The position numbers and the translations under genes were made by a program. Of a DNA stretch of 34,153 nt, positions 27,154 to 34,153 are shown one piece after another (the first letter of the stretch is position 1; each line of letters begins with the position of its first letter). The stretch lies in assembly GCA_000173575.1 (NCBI GenBank), contig ABYL01000076.1:1-34153 (forward strand), read 5' to 3'. Below the pieces are notes generated by a model, which was not told the origin of the DNA, did not search any database, and saw nothing but the letters and a program-made list of their open reading frames with translations. The stretch is from Burkholderia sp. H160. Its GTDB lineage: Bacteria; Pseudomonadota; Gammaproteobacteria; Burkholderiales; Burkholderiaceae.

Positions 27154-28938
27154 ATGTCAGCATCCACCCCGCGCCGGCTGCGCAGCCAGGAATGGTTCGA
27201 CGATCCCTCGCATGCGGATATGACGGCGCTGTACGTCGAGCGTTTCATGAACTACGGTCTGACGCGCGAAGAGTTGCAGTCGGGCCGGCCGATCATCGGC
27301 ATCGCGCAGACGGGCAGCGATCTCGCGCCGTGCAACCGGCATCACATCGAACTCGCGGCGCGCACGAAGGCGGGTATTCGCGACGCGGGCGGCATTCCGA
27401 TGGAGTTTCCGGTGCATCCGCTCGCCGAGCAGAGCCGCCGGCCGACCGCCGCGCTCGACCGTAACCTCGCGTATCTGGGTCTCGTCGAAATCCTGCACGG
27501 CTTCCCGCTCGACGGCGTTGTGCTGACCACCGGCTGCGACAAGACCACGCCCGCGTGCCTGATGGCGGCGGCCACCGTCGATATGCCGGCGATCGTGCTG
27601 TCCGGCGGCCCGATGCTCGACGGCTGGCACGACGGCAAGCGCGTCGGCTCGGGCACCGTGATCTGGCACGCGCGCAATCTGCTCGCGGCAGGCGAAATCG
27701 ACTACGAAGGCTTCATGGAGCTGACCACCGCGTCGTCGCCGTCGATCGGCCACTGCAACACGATGGGCACCGCGCTGTCGATGAACAGCCTCGCCGAAGC
27801 GCTCGGCATGTCGCTGCCCGGCTGCGCGAGCATTCCGGCCGCGTACCGCGAGCGCGGCCAGATGGCCTACGCGACCGGCAAGCGCATCGTCGATCTGGTG
27901 CGTGAGGACGTGCGGCCGTCGAAAATCATGACCAAAGAAGCGTTCGAAAACGCGATCGTCGTCGCGTCGGCGCTCGGTGCCTCGACCAACTGCCCGCCGC
28001 ATCTGATCGCGATCGCGCGTCATATGGGCGTCGAACTGAGCCTCGAGGATTGGCAGCGGGTCGGCGAGCCCGTGCCGCTGATCGTCAACTGCATGCCCGC
28101 CGGCGAATATCTCGGTGAGAGCTTCCATCGCGCGGGCGGCGTGCCGGCCGTAATGCGCGAGCTCGCGAAAGGCGGCCTCGTGCACGAGGAATGCCTGACC
28201 GTGTCGGGCCGCACGATGGGCGAAATCGCGGCCGCCGCGCCGACGCCGGATCGCGAGGTCATCAAGACGACCGACGATCCGCTCAAGCACGGCGCGGGCT
28301 TCATGGTGCTGTCGGGCAACTTCTTCGACAGCGCGATCATGAAGATGTCGGTGGTGGGCGATGCGTTCCGCAAGACCTATCTGAGCGAGCCCGGTGCGGA
28401 AAACACCTTCGAAGCACGCGCCATCGTGTTCGACGGTCCCGAGGATTATCACGCGCGCATCAACGATCCGTCGCTTGAAATCGACGAGCATTGCATCCTC
28501 GTGATTCGCGGCACGGGCACGGTCGGCTATCCGGGCAGCGCCGAGGTCGTCAACATGGCGCCGCCGGCGGCGCTCGTGCGCCAGGGCATCACGTCGCTGC
28601 CTACACTGGGTGACGGCCGTCAGAGCGGCACGTCCGCGAGCCCGTCGATTCTGAACATGTCGCCGGAAGCGGCGGTGGGCGGCGGCCTCGCGCTGTTGCG
28701 CACGAACGACCGCATCCGCGTCGATCTGAATTCGCGCAGCGTCAACGTGCTGGTCGACGAAGCAGAACTCGCGCGACGCCGCGACACCGTCCACTTCGAG
28801 ATTCCGCCTGCGCAAACGCCGTGGCAGGAGCTGTATCGTAAGACGGTCGGCCAGCTTTCGACCGGCGGCTGTCTCGAACCAGCGACGCTCTATCTGAAGG
28901 TGATTGCCGAGCGTGGCAATCCGCGGCATTCACATTGA
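27154..28938 (+). CDS. xylD: IlvD/Edd-family sugar-acid dehydratase, probable D-xylonate dehydratase
   Basis: The 594-residue iron-sulfur enzyme probably converts D-xylonate to 2-keto-3-deoxy-D-xylonate. The start TPRRLRSQEWFDDP and the stretch ALYVERFMNYGLT strongly recall Caulobacter XylD. Cluster-ligand cysteines typical of the family are Cys60 (SDLAPCNR), Cys128 (TTGCDKTTPA) and Cys201 (GHCNTMGTA). SLPTLGDGRQSGTSASPSIL, near the C terminus, is the usual conserved substrate segment. Length fits the sugar-acid branch of the family and not dihydroxy-acid dehydratase (IlvD). L-arabonate dehydratase is the main alternative. A 17-bp perfect hairpin separates it from the next gene. Confidence 0.9.
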   Translation: MSASTPRRLRSQEWFDDPSHADMTALYVERFMNYGLTREELQSGRPIIGIAQTGSDLAPCNRHHIELAARTKAGIRDAGGIPMEFPVHPLAEQSRRPTAALDRNLAYLGLVEILHGFPLDGVVLTTGCDKTTPACLMAAATVDMPAIVLSGGPMLDGWHDGKRVGSGTVIWHARNLLAAGEIDYEGFMELTTASSPSIGHCNTMGTALSMNSLAEALGMSLPGCASIPAAYRERGQMAYATGKRIVDLVREDVRPSKIMTKEAFENAIVVASALGASTNCPPHLIAIARHMGVELSLEDWQRVGEPVPLIVNCMPAGEYLGESFHRAGGVPAVMRELAKGGLVHEECLTVSGRTMGEIAAAAPTPDREVIKTTDDPLKHGAGFMVLSGNFFDSAIMKMSVVGDAFRKTYLSEPGAENTFEARAIVFDGPEDYHARINDPSLEIDEHCILVIRGTGTVGYPGSAEVVNMAPPAALVRQGITSLPTLGDGRQSGTSASPSILNMSPEAAVGGGLALLRTNDRIRVDLNSRSVNVLVDEAELARRRDTVHFEIPPAQTPWQELYRKTVGQLSTGGCLEPATLYLKVIAERGNPRHSH

Positions 28939-28949
28939 CATGCAGGTGA

Positions 28950-28988
28950 CAAGGGCGGGCGTCGCGCGCAACGCGACGCCCGCCCTTG
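28950..28988 (+). other. very stable intercistronic hairpin between the two dehydratase genes
   Basis: The arms 28950-28966 and 28972-28988 are perfectly complementary over 17 bp, very GC-rich, around a CGCAA loop. It starts 12 nt after the upstream stop and ends 34 nt before the next start. CCCGTTTCCC follows, not a T-tract, so partial attenuation or mRNA end protection is likely. Confidence 0.65.
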
Positions 28989-29022
28989 CCCGTTTCCCAA
29001 CTTATCCGAAAGAGCCCATCCC

Positions 29023-30210
29023 ATGTCCGCAACTCCCCCTTCCAGCTTTCTCCCCGGCGATCTGAACGACGCACTGCTCATCGGCCGTGTGTGGCGCAAG
29101 ACCGAGCAGCACGAAGGACCGTGCGTGGTCGTCGTGCGCGGCGGTGAGGTGTTCGACATCACCGCGTCCGTACCGACCACCGCCGATCTGTTCGAGCGCG
29201 ACGATGCCGCGCAGTTCGCGCGCAGCGCGTCGGGCGTGCCGCTCGGGCCGGTCGCGCAATTGATCGAGGCGAACCTGCCGGGCGCCAGCGCCCCCGCCGT
29301 GCGCCTGCTCGCGCCGTGCGACGTGCAGGCGATCAAGGCCTGCGGCGTCACGTTCGCGGTGAGCCTGATCGAGCGCGTGATCGAGGAGCAGGCGGGCGGC
29401 GATCCGGCGAAGGCGAAGGAAGTGCGCCAGACGATCGCGTCGACGATCGGCACCGATCTGTCGAAGATCAAGCCGGGCTCGGAAGCGGCGATGAAGCTGA
29501 AGGCCGAGCTCGAGCGGCGCGATGCATGGTCGCAATACATGGAAGTCGGCATTGGTCCGGACGCCGAAGTATTTTCGAAGTCGCAGCCGATGTCGGCGGT
29601 CGGTTTCGGCGCGGACGTCGGTCTGCTCGCCGCGTCGGTGTGGAACAACCCGGAGCCGGAGATCGTGCTGGCGGTGAATAGCCGCGGCGACATCGTCGGC
29701 GCGACGCTCGGCAACGACGTGAACCTGCGCGACATCGAAGGCCGCTCCGCGCTCTTGCTCGGCAAGTGCAAGGACAACAACGGCTCGTGCGCGATCGGCC
29801 CGTTCGTGCGGCTGTTCGACGACACGTTCTCGCTCGACTCGGTGCGCACCGCGAGCGTGTCGCTGCGTGTCGAAGGCACCGATGACGACTTCGTGCTCGA
29901 CGGCGTGAGCCACATGAGCGAGATCAGCCGCGACCCGGCCGACCTCGTTGCGCAGACCTGCGGCCGTCACCACCAGTACCCGGACGGCTTCATGCTGTTC
30001 CTCGGCACGATGTTTTCGCCGATCAAGGATCGCGACGCGCCCGGCGGCGGCTTCACGCACCATCTCGGCGACCGCGTGACGATCTCGACGCCGCAGATCG
30101 GCGCGCTGACCAACACGGTGGGCCTGTCCACGGAAATCGAACCATGGACGTTCGGCGTGCGCGCGCTGTATCGCAATCTTGCGGCCCGTGGTTTGCTGGT
30201 TGCTGCATAA
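29023..30210 (+). CDS. xylX: FAH-family 2-keto-3-deoxy-sugar-acid dehydratase
   Basis: The 395-residue enzyme of the fumarylacetoacetate-hydrolase fold probably dehydrates 2-keto-3-deoxy-D-xylonate to 2-oxoglutarate semialdehyde, the XylX step of the Weimberg route. Metal-ligand candidates are Glu182 (GPDAEVFSKSQP), Glu211/Glu213 (EPEIVLAV) and Asp232 (GNDVNLRDIEG). The KCKDNNGSCAIGPF stretch (248-261) is the family's conserved loop. An N-terminal domain of about 100 residues precedes the catalytic part, as in XylX/AraD1-type members. The family also includes enzymes acting on 2-keto-3-deoxy-L-arabonate, so the stereochemistry is inferred from the locus. Confidence 0.88.
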   Translation: MSATPPSSFLPGDLNDALLIGRVWRKTEQHEGPCVVVVRGGEVFDITASVPTTADLFERDDAAQFARSASGVPLGPVAQLIEANLPGASAPAVRLLAPCDVQAIKACGVTFAVSLIERVIEEQAGGDPAKAKEVRQTIASTIGTDLSKIKPGSEAAMKLKAELERRDAWSQYMEVGIGPDAEVFSKSQPMSAVGFGADVGLLAASVWNNPEPEIVLAVNSRGDIVGATLGNDVNLRDIEGRSALLLGKCKDNNGSCAIGPFVRLFDDTFSLDSVRTASVSLRVEGTDDDFVLDGVSHMSEISRDPADLVAQTCGRHHQYPDGFMLFLGTMFSPIKDRDAPGGGFTHHLGDRVTISTPQIGALTNTVGLSTEIEPWTFGVRALYRNLAARGLLVAA

Positions 30211-30249
30211 CAGGATTGTCGCCGCAATTTTCGAAAGGAGAATCAGGAC

Positions 30250-31692
30250 ATGAGCCAGTTTGCAAATTACATCGACGGACAGTGGGTCGACGGCGCCAGC
30301 GTCTCGCGCAACGTCAATCCGTCGAATCTCGACGACGTGATCGGCGAATTCGCGCAAGCCGACGCGGAACAGACGCACCGCGCGATCAGCGCCGCGCGCA
30401 AGGCCTTCGCGACGTGGTCGCTGTCCACGCCGCAGCAGCGCTTCGACGTGCTGGACCAGGCGGGCAGCGCGATCCTCGCGCGCAAGGCGGAGCTCGGCAA
30501 GCTGCTCGCGCGCGAAGAGGGCAAGACGCTGCCCGAGGCCATCGGCGAAGTGGGCCGCGCCGGGCAGATCTTCAAGTTCTTTGCGGGTGAAGCACTGCGC
30601 CTCGGCGGCGAAACGGTGCCGTCGGTGCGGCCGGGCATGACGGTTGAAATGACACGCGAGCCGATCGGCGTGGTCGGCCTGATTTCGCCGTGGAATTTTC
30701 CGATCGCGATTCCGGCGTGGAAGATCGCGCCCGCGCTTGCGTACGGCAACACGGTCGTGATCAAGCCGGCCGACCTGGTGCCGGGCAGCACCTGGGAGCT
30801 GGTCAAGATCATCGCCGAGGCGGGCGCGCCGGCGGGCGTGATCAACCTCGTGATGGGACGCGGCTCGGTGGTCGGCGAGGCGCTCGTGACGTCGCCGGAT
30901 GTGGATGCGATCAGCTTTACCGGTTCGGTTTCGACGGGGCGCGCGATCGGCGCGAAATGCTTCGAGTCGGGCAAGAAATTCCAGCTCGAAATGGGCGGGA
31001 AGAACCCGATGGTCGTGCTCGACGACGCCGATCTCAATGTCGCGATCGAAGCCTGCATCAACGGCGCGTTTTACTCGACGGGCCAGCGTTGCACGGCATC
31101 GAGCCGGCTGATCGTGACCGCGGGGATCTATGACCGCTTTATCGACGGCATGAAGGCTCGCATGCGCGCACTGAAGGTCGGCGATGCGCTCGCAGACGGA
31201 ACGCACATCGGCCCGGTCGTCGACGACAAGCAGTTGGCACAGGACGAGCGGTATCTGGCGATCGCGCGCGAAGAGGGCGGCACGGTGTTCGGCGGCGAGC
31301 GCGTCGAAGGGGCGACGCGCGGCTACTTTCTCGCACCGGCGCTCGTCACTGAGACGACATCGGCGATGCGCATCAATCGCGAAGAGGTGTTCGGGCCGGT
31401 GGCGTCGGTCATCAAGGTCAAGGACTACCAGGAAGCGCTCGCGGTCGCTAACGACACCGAGTTCGGACTGTCGGCCGGCATCTGTACGACGTCCCTGAAG
31501 TACGCGAGCCATTTCCGCCGACATATGCAGGCCGGCATGGTGATGGTCAATACCGCGACGGCCGGTGTCGATTATCACGTGCCGTTCGGTGGCAGGAAGG
31601 GATCGAGCTACGGTCCGCGCGAGCAGGGCAGCTACGCTCGCGAGTTTTATACGACGGTGAAGACCGCGTATATCAACCCGGGCGCGGTCTGA
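30250..31692 (+). CDS. aldehyde dehydrogenase, probable 2-oxoglutarate semialdehyde dehydrogenase
   Basis: The 480-residue NAD(P)+-dependent aldehyde dehydrogenase has PWNFPIAIPAWK (147-158, Asn149), the cofactor motif FTGSVSTG (223-230), the general base Glu247 in LEMGGKNP and the catalytic Cys281 in STGQRCTAS. As the last gene of the operon it would oxidise 2-oxoglutarate semialdehyde to 2-oxoglutarate, delivering the pentose carbon to the TCA cycle. A strong AAAGGAG ribosome site precedes the ATG. Length and motifs fit the KGSADH/succinate-semialdehyde group. Specificity rests on the neighbours. A long hairpin follows the stop. Confidence 0.92.
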   Translation: MSQFANYIDGQWVDGASVSRNVNPSNLDDVIGEFAQADAEQTHRAISAARKAFATWSLSTPQQRFDVLDQAGSAILARKAELGKLLAREEGKTLPEAIGEVGRAGQIFKFFAGEALRLGGETVPSVRPGMTVEMTREPIGVVGLISPWNFPIAIPAWKIAPALAYGNTVVIKPADLVPGSTWELVKIIAEAGAPAGVINLVMGRGSVVGEALVTSPDVDAISFTGSVSTGRAIGAKCFESGKKFQLEMGGKNPMVVLDDADLNVAIEACINGAFYSTGQRCTASSRLIVTAGIYDRFIDGMKARMRALKVGDALADGTHIGPVVDDKQLAQDERYLAIAREEGGTVFGGERVEGATRGYFLAPALVTETTSAMRINREEVFGPVASVIKVKDYQEALAVANDTEFGLSAGICTTSLKYASHFRRHMQAGMVMVNTATAGVDYHVPFGGRKGSSYGPREQGSYAREFYTTVKTAYINPGAV

Positions 31693-31723
31693 CGCGGAGC
31701 CAGCGGCGCTCCCCAAAACGGAA

Positions 31724-31761
31724 CTGGCCCGCCATCGCATCCAATCGCGATGGCGGGCCAG
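31724..31761. terminator. bidirectional hairpin between convergent genes
   Basis: CTGGCCCGCCATCGC (31724-31738) and 31747-31761 are perfectly complementary over 15 bp with an 8-nt loop. It sits between the aldehyde dehydrogenase (plus) and the DUF4148 gene (minus). On the minus strand it is followed by TTCCGTTTTG, a modest T-rich tract; on the plus strand by no T run. Confidence 0.6.
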
Positions 31762-31838
31762 CAGGGGAAGCTGTGGGAGCGCTAAGGCAGAGCGCTCCTG
31801 CAGGTACAACTACAGCAACTTTCCAGCCGGGACGCAGC

Positions 31839-32105
31839 TTACTGCGCCACGTGGCCTTGCTGCGACGAACCGTTGGTCACGCCGCCGACCGCGCTGTTTT
31901 GCGCAGCGACGCGGGCTTCAGCAGCCTGAATGTTCGCCGGGTATTCGTTCGGGTTCGAACGTGCCGGGTTGTAGCCGGCCTTTTCGACTTGAGCCAGCTC
32001 TTCGCGAACTTGCGCGCGGGTCAGCGGCTGGTTCGATTGAGCAAAAACAGCAACCGGAGCAGCGAGGGTAGCGGCGATAACGACTGCTTGAACGAGCGAT
32101 TTCAT
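31839..32105 (-). CDS. DUF4148 small exported protein
   Basis: The 88-residue protein has a signal peptide cut near VFAQ at about residue 22, followed by PLTRAQVREELAQVEKAGYNPARSNPNEYP. This is the diagnostic pattern of DUF4148, a family abundant in Burkholderiales. The rest is Ala/Gln/Gly-rich and probably disordered. The function is unknown; members are thought to be periplasmic or secreted. A clear GGAGGT ribosome site and a plausible sigma70 promoter (32170-32198) lie upstream. It is convergent with the sugar operon and probably independent of it. Confidence 0.9.
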   Translation of the reverse strand: MKSLVQAVVIAATLAAPVAVFAQSNQPLTRAQVREELAQVEKAGYNPARSNPNEYPANIQAAEARVAAQNSAVGGVTNGSSQQGHVAQ

Positions 32106-32169
32106 TTTTACTACCTCCAGGTTTTGTCTTGTTAGGCCGCGAAACTCGGTTGTTTGCGGCAGTGATGAC

Positions 32170-32198
32170 AGTCTAGGGGCAGCGGAAACTAGGGTAAA
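32170..32198 (-). promoter_or_regulatory. sigma70-like promoter of the DUF4148 gene
   Basis: On the minus strand, TTTACC (complement of 32193-32198) and TAGACT (complement of 32170-32175) are spaced by exactly 17 bp. An imperfect inverted repeat TAGGGTAAATACCTA (32190-32204, plus-strand reading) overlaps the -35 box and may be a regulator site. Confidence 0.45.
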
Positions 32199-32298
32199 TA
32201 CCTAATTTCCGAACTCACTGTTTCTAAAATTAAAACAATATTGAGGTGGAAAGGCCGCCGCATATCGTTTTGCGAAGCGATCGGCGGCTGCGTCTGCG

Positions 32299-33132
32299 TC
32301 AACCGCCTGACACGGCTTTCAGGAGCAGCAAGCCCCCGCCGCCGACTGCTACGGCGCCGATCACCCGTGCGACGCGCGCGCCGTCCGGTGCAAGACGCTC
32401 GGCGGTGATCGCGGCTGTGACGGCGGCCATCAAGCGCCAATCCATCATGCCGACGACTAGCAGTATTGCCGTCAGCCCCGCGCAGCAACCGGCGCAATCG
32501 ATACCGATGCGCAGACCGTAACGCCACGCGCTTGCCGCATCGGCAGCGAGGCTCGGTGTCGCGCGACAGCATGCCAGGCGGCGCGCTTTCCACGTGCTGA
32601 ACTGCAATGCACCCGCGAGCAATACGACCCCGCTGGCCGCCAGCGGCACCGAACGTGCAAGCGCTGGCCACCGCAGTTCGAGCGCCGTGAGCGACGCGCC
32701 AAGCGCAAACACGGCCGCACCGAGCGCTGTCCATACGACGGCATACCCGCCGCTCACCAGCATCGTCAGCAGGGAGCGTCGCCCCGCAGTCACCCGCGAG
32801 CCGACCGCGTCGCGATAACGCAGAAGCATCGACACGAGTGACGGCAGCATCATCGCCGTCATCATCACGATCCACATGCCGATGAACGATGCGGCGGCGC
32901 GAGCCCACGAGCGCCCGCAGGTCGGCATCCATAGCGTCGACATCGACCAGCGGCCGGGCATCGGCAATGCGCCCATCGCCGACATCGACGCGTTGTGAGC
33001 AAGTGTGGCCGCGACGCTCGCGACGAACAGCAACGCACAGATGCCAACGAACACGTGCTCCGATGAGCCGGCCGCGCGCCGCTTGGCAAGGTGCTGCCCG
33101 CTCGCGCAGGCAGCACGCACGAGCGGGCTCAT
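32299..33132 (-). CDS. DUF2182 integral membrane protein
   Basis: The 277-residue protein has several membrane helices. One near residues 27-46 is FVGICALLFVASVAATL, and one near 83-104 is the methionine-rich MWIVMMTAMMLPSLVSMLL, the recognisable core of DUF2182 (predicted metal-binding membrane protein). A cysteine-rich stretch IDCAGCCAGL near the C-terminal third may bind metal. The ATG at 33132 overlaps the DUF899 stop (ATGA), so the two are coupled. The frame is open upstream but there overlaps DUF899 and is not coding. Role unknown; metal handling or a partner of the DUF899 protein is possible. Confidence 0.85.
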   Translation of the reverse strand: MSPLVRAACASGQHLAKRRAAGSSEHVFVGICALLFVASVAATLAHNASMSAMGALPMPGRWSMSTLWMPTCGRSWARAAASFIGMWIVMMTAMMLPSLVSMLLRYRDAVGSRVTAGRRSLLTMLVSGGYAVVWTALGAAVFALGASLTALELRWPALARSVPLAASGVVLLAGALQFSTWKARRLACCRATPSLAADAASAWRYGLRIGIDCAGCCAGLTAILLVVGMMDWRLMAAVTAAITAERLAPDGARVARVIGAVAVGGGGLLLLKAVSGG

Positions 33133-33893
33133 GACCGCTCGTACTCGTCGTGACGGCGCCACCAGATGCCCGTCTGATTGCGTCCCTTCGGTGCGCGATC
33201 GAGCCACTGGTTCATGCCCCACAGCCCATCGACGCCGCGCGCATAGGTCGAGTACGTGTGATAGACGACGCCGTCTTCGAGCACGAACGCGCTCATGCCG
33301 GGCCGGTCGCGCGAATAGGTGGCCGCATCGGTGCCGCAGGACGCCGCGGACTGCGAGACGGGTTGGGGGGTGGCCGTCACGTCCATCGCGTGACTGTTGC
33401 GTGCGTAGTTGTACTCGATATTGCCTTCGCGCTGCTGCTCTTCGGTGAATGAGACGTTGAAGTCGAAATTGAAATCGCCGCTTGCCGACGACGCCCACGG
33501 AAACGTCCAGCCCATGCGCTGTTTGTACGCCTGCAGCTTCGCGAGCGGTGCGCGCGACACCGCCATCAGCATCACGTCGTGATGCGCGAGATGCACGACG
33601 AAGCCGTCGAAGCCGTCCGCGATCGACGAGCACGACGGGCAGCCCGCCGTGTAGTCGGGGCCGAACATGAAGTGGTAGACGAGCAACTGCGAACGTCCTC
33701 TGAACAGATCGGCGAGTGATGCGCTGCCTTCGTCGGTATCGAAGCGGTAGGTCTTGTCGATCCTCACCCACGGCAGCACCTGGCGTTGCTGCGCGAGCTC
33801 GTCGCCGCGTCGTGTGTAGGCCTTTTCCGAGTCGAGCAGCGTGCGCCGCGCGGCGAGCCACTGTTCGCGTGTTCCGATCGGATGCGTAGTCAT
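33129..33893 (-). CDS. DUF899 thioredoxin-like protein
   Basis: The 254-residue protein of the DUF899 family has a predicted thioredoxin-like fold. LVYHFMFGPDYTAGCPSCSS carries a CPSC motif (Cys85, Cys88) at the position of a redox-active CXXC. DFNFDFNVSFTEEQQREG and the C-terminal DGLWGMNQWLDRAPKGR are typical of the family. No signal peptide is seen, so it is cytoplasmic. The start at 33893 is supported by a GGAGGA ribosome site 7 nt upstream; an ATG 75 bp earlier lacks one. It is translationally coupled to the DUF2182 gene. Physiological role unknown. Confidence 0.88.
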   Translation of the reverse strand: MTTHPIGTREQWLAARRTLLDSEKAYTRRGDELAQQRQVLPWVRIDKTYRFDTDEGSASLADLFRGRSQLLVYHFMFGPDYTAGCPSCSSIADGFDGFVVHLAHHDVMLMAVSRAPLAKLQAYKQRMGWTFPWASSASGDFNFDFNVSFTEEQQREGNIEYNYARNSHAMDVTATPQPVSQSAASCGTDAATYSRDRPGMSAFVLEDGVVYHTYSTYARGVDGLWGMNQWLDRAPKGRNQTGIWWRRHDEYERS

Positions 33894-34037
33894 GGTGGGT
33901 TCCTCCGTGTGTCGTGCCGCGCCCCGCGAGCCCTTGTCGCGACGGCGTCGGTGACCGTTGATGGTCATGCTAGATTAGTGCTGGGCATCGCCCGGGAGGG
34001 AGTGACAAGTGTGGCGGGATTTCCTTGATGCATTGAC

Positions 34038-34153
34038 GTGCTACGCGCGGATTCACACGCCGTGGACGCGCTGATCTCGGCGGCGGCACGCGCGCTCGCG
34101 GCCGGCGATCCGCTCGGCGCGCTCGACCGCGTCGCGTTGCGCGACGACGCGCC
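34038..34153 (+). CDS. 5' end of a gene running off the window (Ala-rich helical repeat protein)
   Basis: The frame from GTG 34038 (or GTG 34062) reads VDALISAAARALAAGDPLGALDRVALRDDA to the window end. This helical, alanine-rich start resembles TPR-like N termini of Burkholderia regulatory proteins that neighbour DUF899 genes, but that is recalled, not verified. An in-frame TGA at 34026 limits the start. The best Shine-Dalgarno (GGGAGG at 33994-33999) instead serves a GTG at 34009 in another frame, which opens a 21-codon frame ending at 34074. The true start is therefore unsure. It is divergent from the DUF899 gene. Confidence 0.6.
   Translation, partial: MLRADSHAVDALISAAARALAAGDPLGALDRVALRDDA

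Noticed and set aside
27154-28938. Dihydroxy-acid dehydratase (ilvD) of branched-chain amino acid synthesis
   Set aside because: The N-terminal pattern and the neighbours (sugar dehydrogenase, lactonase, FAH dehydratase, aldehyde dehydrogenase) fit the sugar-acid branch instead.
29002-31809. A 935-codon minus-strand open frame antisense to the FAH and aldehyde dehydrogenase genes
   Set aside because: Long only because GC-rich codons leave few stops; the composition is shadow-like and the plus-strand genes have intact catalytic motifs.

Overview
The window looks like a chromosomal segment of a high-GC betaproteobacterium of the Burkholderia group, most likely Paraburkholderia or a near relative. 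The reasons are strong G/C third-position codon bias, a Burkholderia-type trimeric porin, a DUF4148 small exported protein, and DUF899/DUF2182 genes. The genus is inferred from family distribution, not from a search. Coding density is high and no rRNA, tRNA, IS element or CRISPR array was recognised.

Layout. 1-3.7 kb: a terminator of an upstream gene, a membrane-anchored alpha/beta hydrolase, a GH10 xylanase lipoprotein (minus strand) and a small BON-domain periplasmic protein (minus). 3.7-5.8 kb: a long regulatory region, a porin and its terminator. 5.8-12.9 kb: a beta-glucoside module with a LacI-type regulator (R1), an ABC sugar importer (binding protein, two permeases, ATPase) and a GH1 beta-glucosidase. 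12.9-14.3 kb: a gene-poor gap with a possible decayed gene, then a VapBC-type toxin-antitoxin pair. 14.3-24.3 kb: a second LacI regulator (R2, minus), a second complete ABC sugar importer, a GH3 beta-xylosidase/glucosidase, an SDR sugar dehydrogenase and an SMP-30 lactonase. 24.4-31.7 kb: a third LacI regulator (R3), an MFS transporter, an IlvD/Edd-family aldonate dehydratase, an FAH-family 2-keto-3-deoxy-acid dehydratase and an aldehyde dehydrogenase. 31.8-34.15 kb: a DUF4148 protein, DUF2182 and DUF899 genes, and the 5' end of another gene.

How it fits together. The genes describe a nearly complete xylan-to-central-metabolism route. A lipid-anchored GH10 xylanase cuts xylan, the porin and second ABC importer bring in xylo-oligosaccharides, and the cytoplasmic GH3 enzyme releases xylose. 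A dehydrogenase, lactonase, dehydratase, second dehydratase and 2-oxoglutarate semialdehyde dehydrogenase then form an oxidative (Weimberg-type) pathway to 2-oxoglutarate. The GH1 module handles beta-glucosides such as cellobiose in parallel. No xylose isomerase or xylulokinase gene is present.

Regulatory structure is the most interesting part. Two LacI-type operator classes are visible by eye. TGAAAGCGCTTTCA occurs three times, in front of R1, in front of the first importer, and far upstream of the xylanase. A GTTANCGNTAAC family occurs upstream of the xylanase, porin, R2/second importer and MFS/dehydratase operon. The xylanase upstream region carries both classes. Strong intercistronic hairpins follow both solute-binding-protein genes and lie at two other operon junctions.
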